Source: UBA1765 sp045629945 (GTDB lineage: Bacteria; Fibrobacterota; Fibrobacteria; Fibrobacterales; Fibrobacteraceae). From it: a DNA stretch of 50,170 nt. Both the position numbers and the translations under genes were made by a program. The stretch is from positions 1 to 50,170 of the forward strand of contig JAZQSE010000037.1 in the NCBI GenBank assembly GCA_045629945.1, written 5' to 3'. The stretch's first letter is position 1. The number at the start of each line of letters is the position of its first letter. Below the pieces are notes generated by a model. It saw only the letters and a list, made by a program, of their open reading frames with translations, had not been told where the DNA came from and did not search any database. Positions 50,079 through 50,170 of this stretch are shown here, one piece after another.

Positions 50079-50170
50079 TTATAGATTTTTAATTTCCTCT
50101 TCAGATAATCCAGAAATAATCCTGATTTTATCAATAGGAATTCCTTCTACAAGCATCGCTTTTGCCATTT
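50079..50170 (-). CDS. 3' end of a gene resembling Rpn/PD-(D/E)XK family C-termini
   Basis: The minus-strand frame entering from the right edge encodes about 30 residues, including AKAMLVEGIPIDKIRIISG and LSEEEIKNL, then TAA. The pattern AK.ML.EG..I..I...+GLSEEEI is the usual C-terminal helix pair of Rpn recombination-promoting nuclease / PD-(D/E)XK transposase-like proteins. The catalytic part lies outside the window, so the family call is tentative. Confidence 0.6.
   Translation of the reverse strand, partial: MAKAMLVEGIPIDKIRIISGLSEEEIKNL

Overview
The window looks like chromosomal DNA of a member of the Fibrobacterota (Fibrobacter or a close relative). The supporting signs are an endoglucanase with a GH5 catalytic domain, a Ser/Gly/Asn linker, a CBM11-like domain and a T9SS-like C-terminal tail; a giant secreted protein with the same kind of tail; many outer-membrane beta-barrel proteins; generally AT-rich coding DNA; and promoters with a TAnnTTTG-like -10 box. 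The assignment rests on protein architecture and promoter style, not on an rRNA gene, which is absent here.

Layout. 1-9.8 kb: the 3' part of a giant modular surface protein, compositionally mosaic, followed by a small LolA-like secreted protein. 9.9-15.1 kb: dusA (minus), then aspartoacylase, an acidic protein of unknown function, a secreted protein, a HAD hydrolase, and a convergent secreted coiled-coil protein. 15.2-22.3 kb: tRNA-Gly(CCC) with its own promoter and terminator, mnmA, convergent xerD translationally coupled to a very large peptidase/beta-propeller/barrel protein, and a divergent SagB-like tandem nitroreductase. 22.3-30.1 kb: a tight plus-strand operon fmt-rsmB-barrel-barrel-(barrel::SppA)-CNNM. 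30.1-33.7 kb (minus): an archaeal/eukaryotic-type tRNA methylthiotransferase overlapping a SpoIID-like protein, then argF. 33.9-37.4 kb: folC, a convergent diguanylate cyclase, and a DUF3332-like lipoprotein with highly expressed-type codon use. 37.6-39.3 kb: a complete trp attenuator (leader peptide with three consecutive Trp codons, alternative hairpins, terminator) in front of a solitary TrpB2-type tryptophan synthase beta gene. 39.3-46.8 kb: prepilin peptidase, ispD and a patatin (minus), a polar amino-acid ABC permease/ATPase pair, an M23 peptidase, a DUF2334-like deacetylase (minus) and uppP. 46.8-47.5 kb: a GC-rich noncoding inverted-repeat element, then tRNA-Phe and tRNA-Ser as two separate transcription units. 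47.6-49.7 kb: the GH5 cellulase. 49.7-50.17 kb: a noncoding repeat region and the 3' end of a minus-strand gene resembling the C-terminus of Rpn/PD-(D/E)XK family proteins.

Themes. Translation and tRNA modification are over-represented (dusA, mnmA, fmt, rsmB, the methylthiotransferase, three tRNAs), as are cell-envelope functions (uppP, M23 peptidase, SpoIID-like protein, SppA fusion, barrels, surface proteins). The strongest regulatory signals are the trp attenuator and a recurring promoter of the form TTG-N19/20-TAnnTT, in several cases so close to the start codon that the mRNA would be leaderless or nearly so.

Limits. Everything was read by eye; no database search, folding or expression data were used. 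Family names rest on motifs I recognise. I saw no CRISPR array, rRNA, intact insertion sequence, prophage or replication origin.
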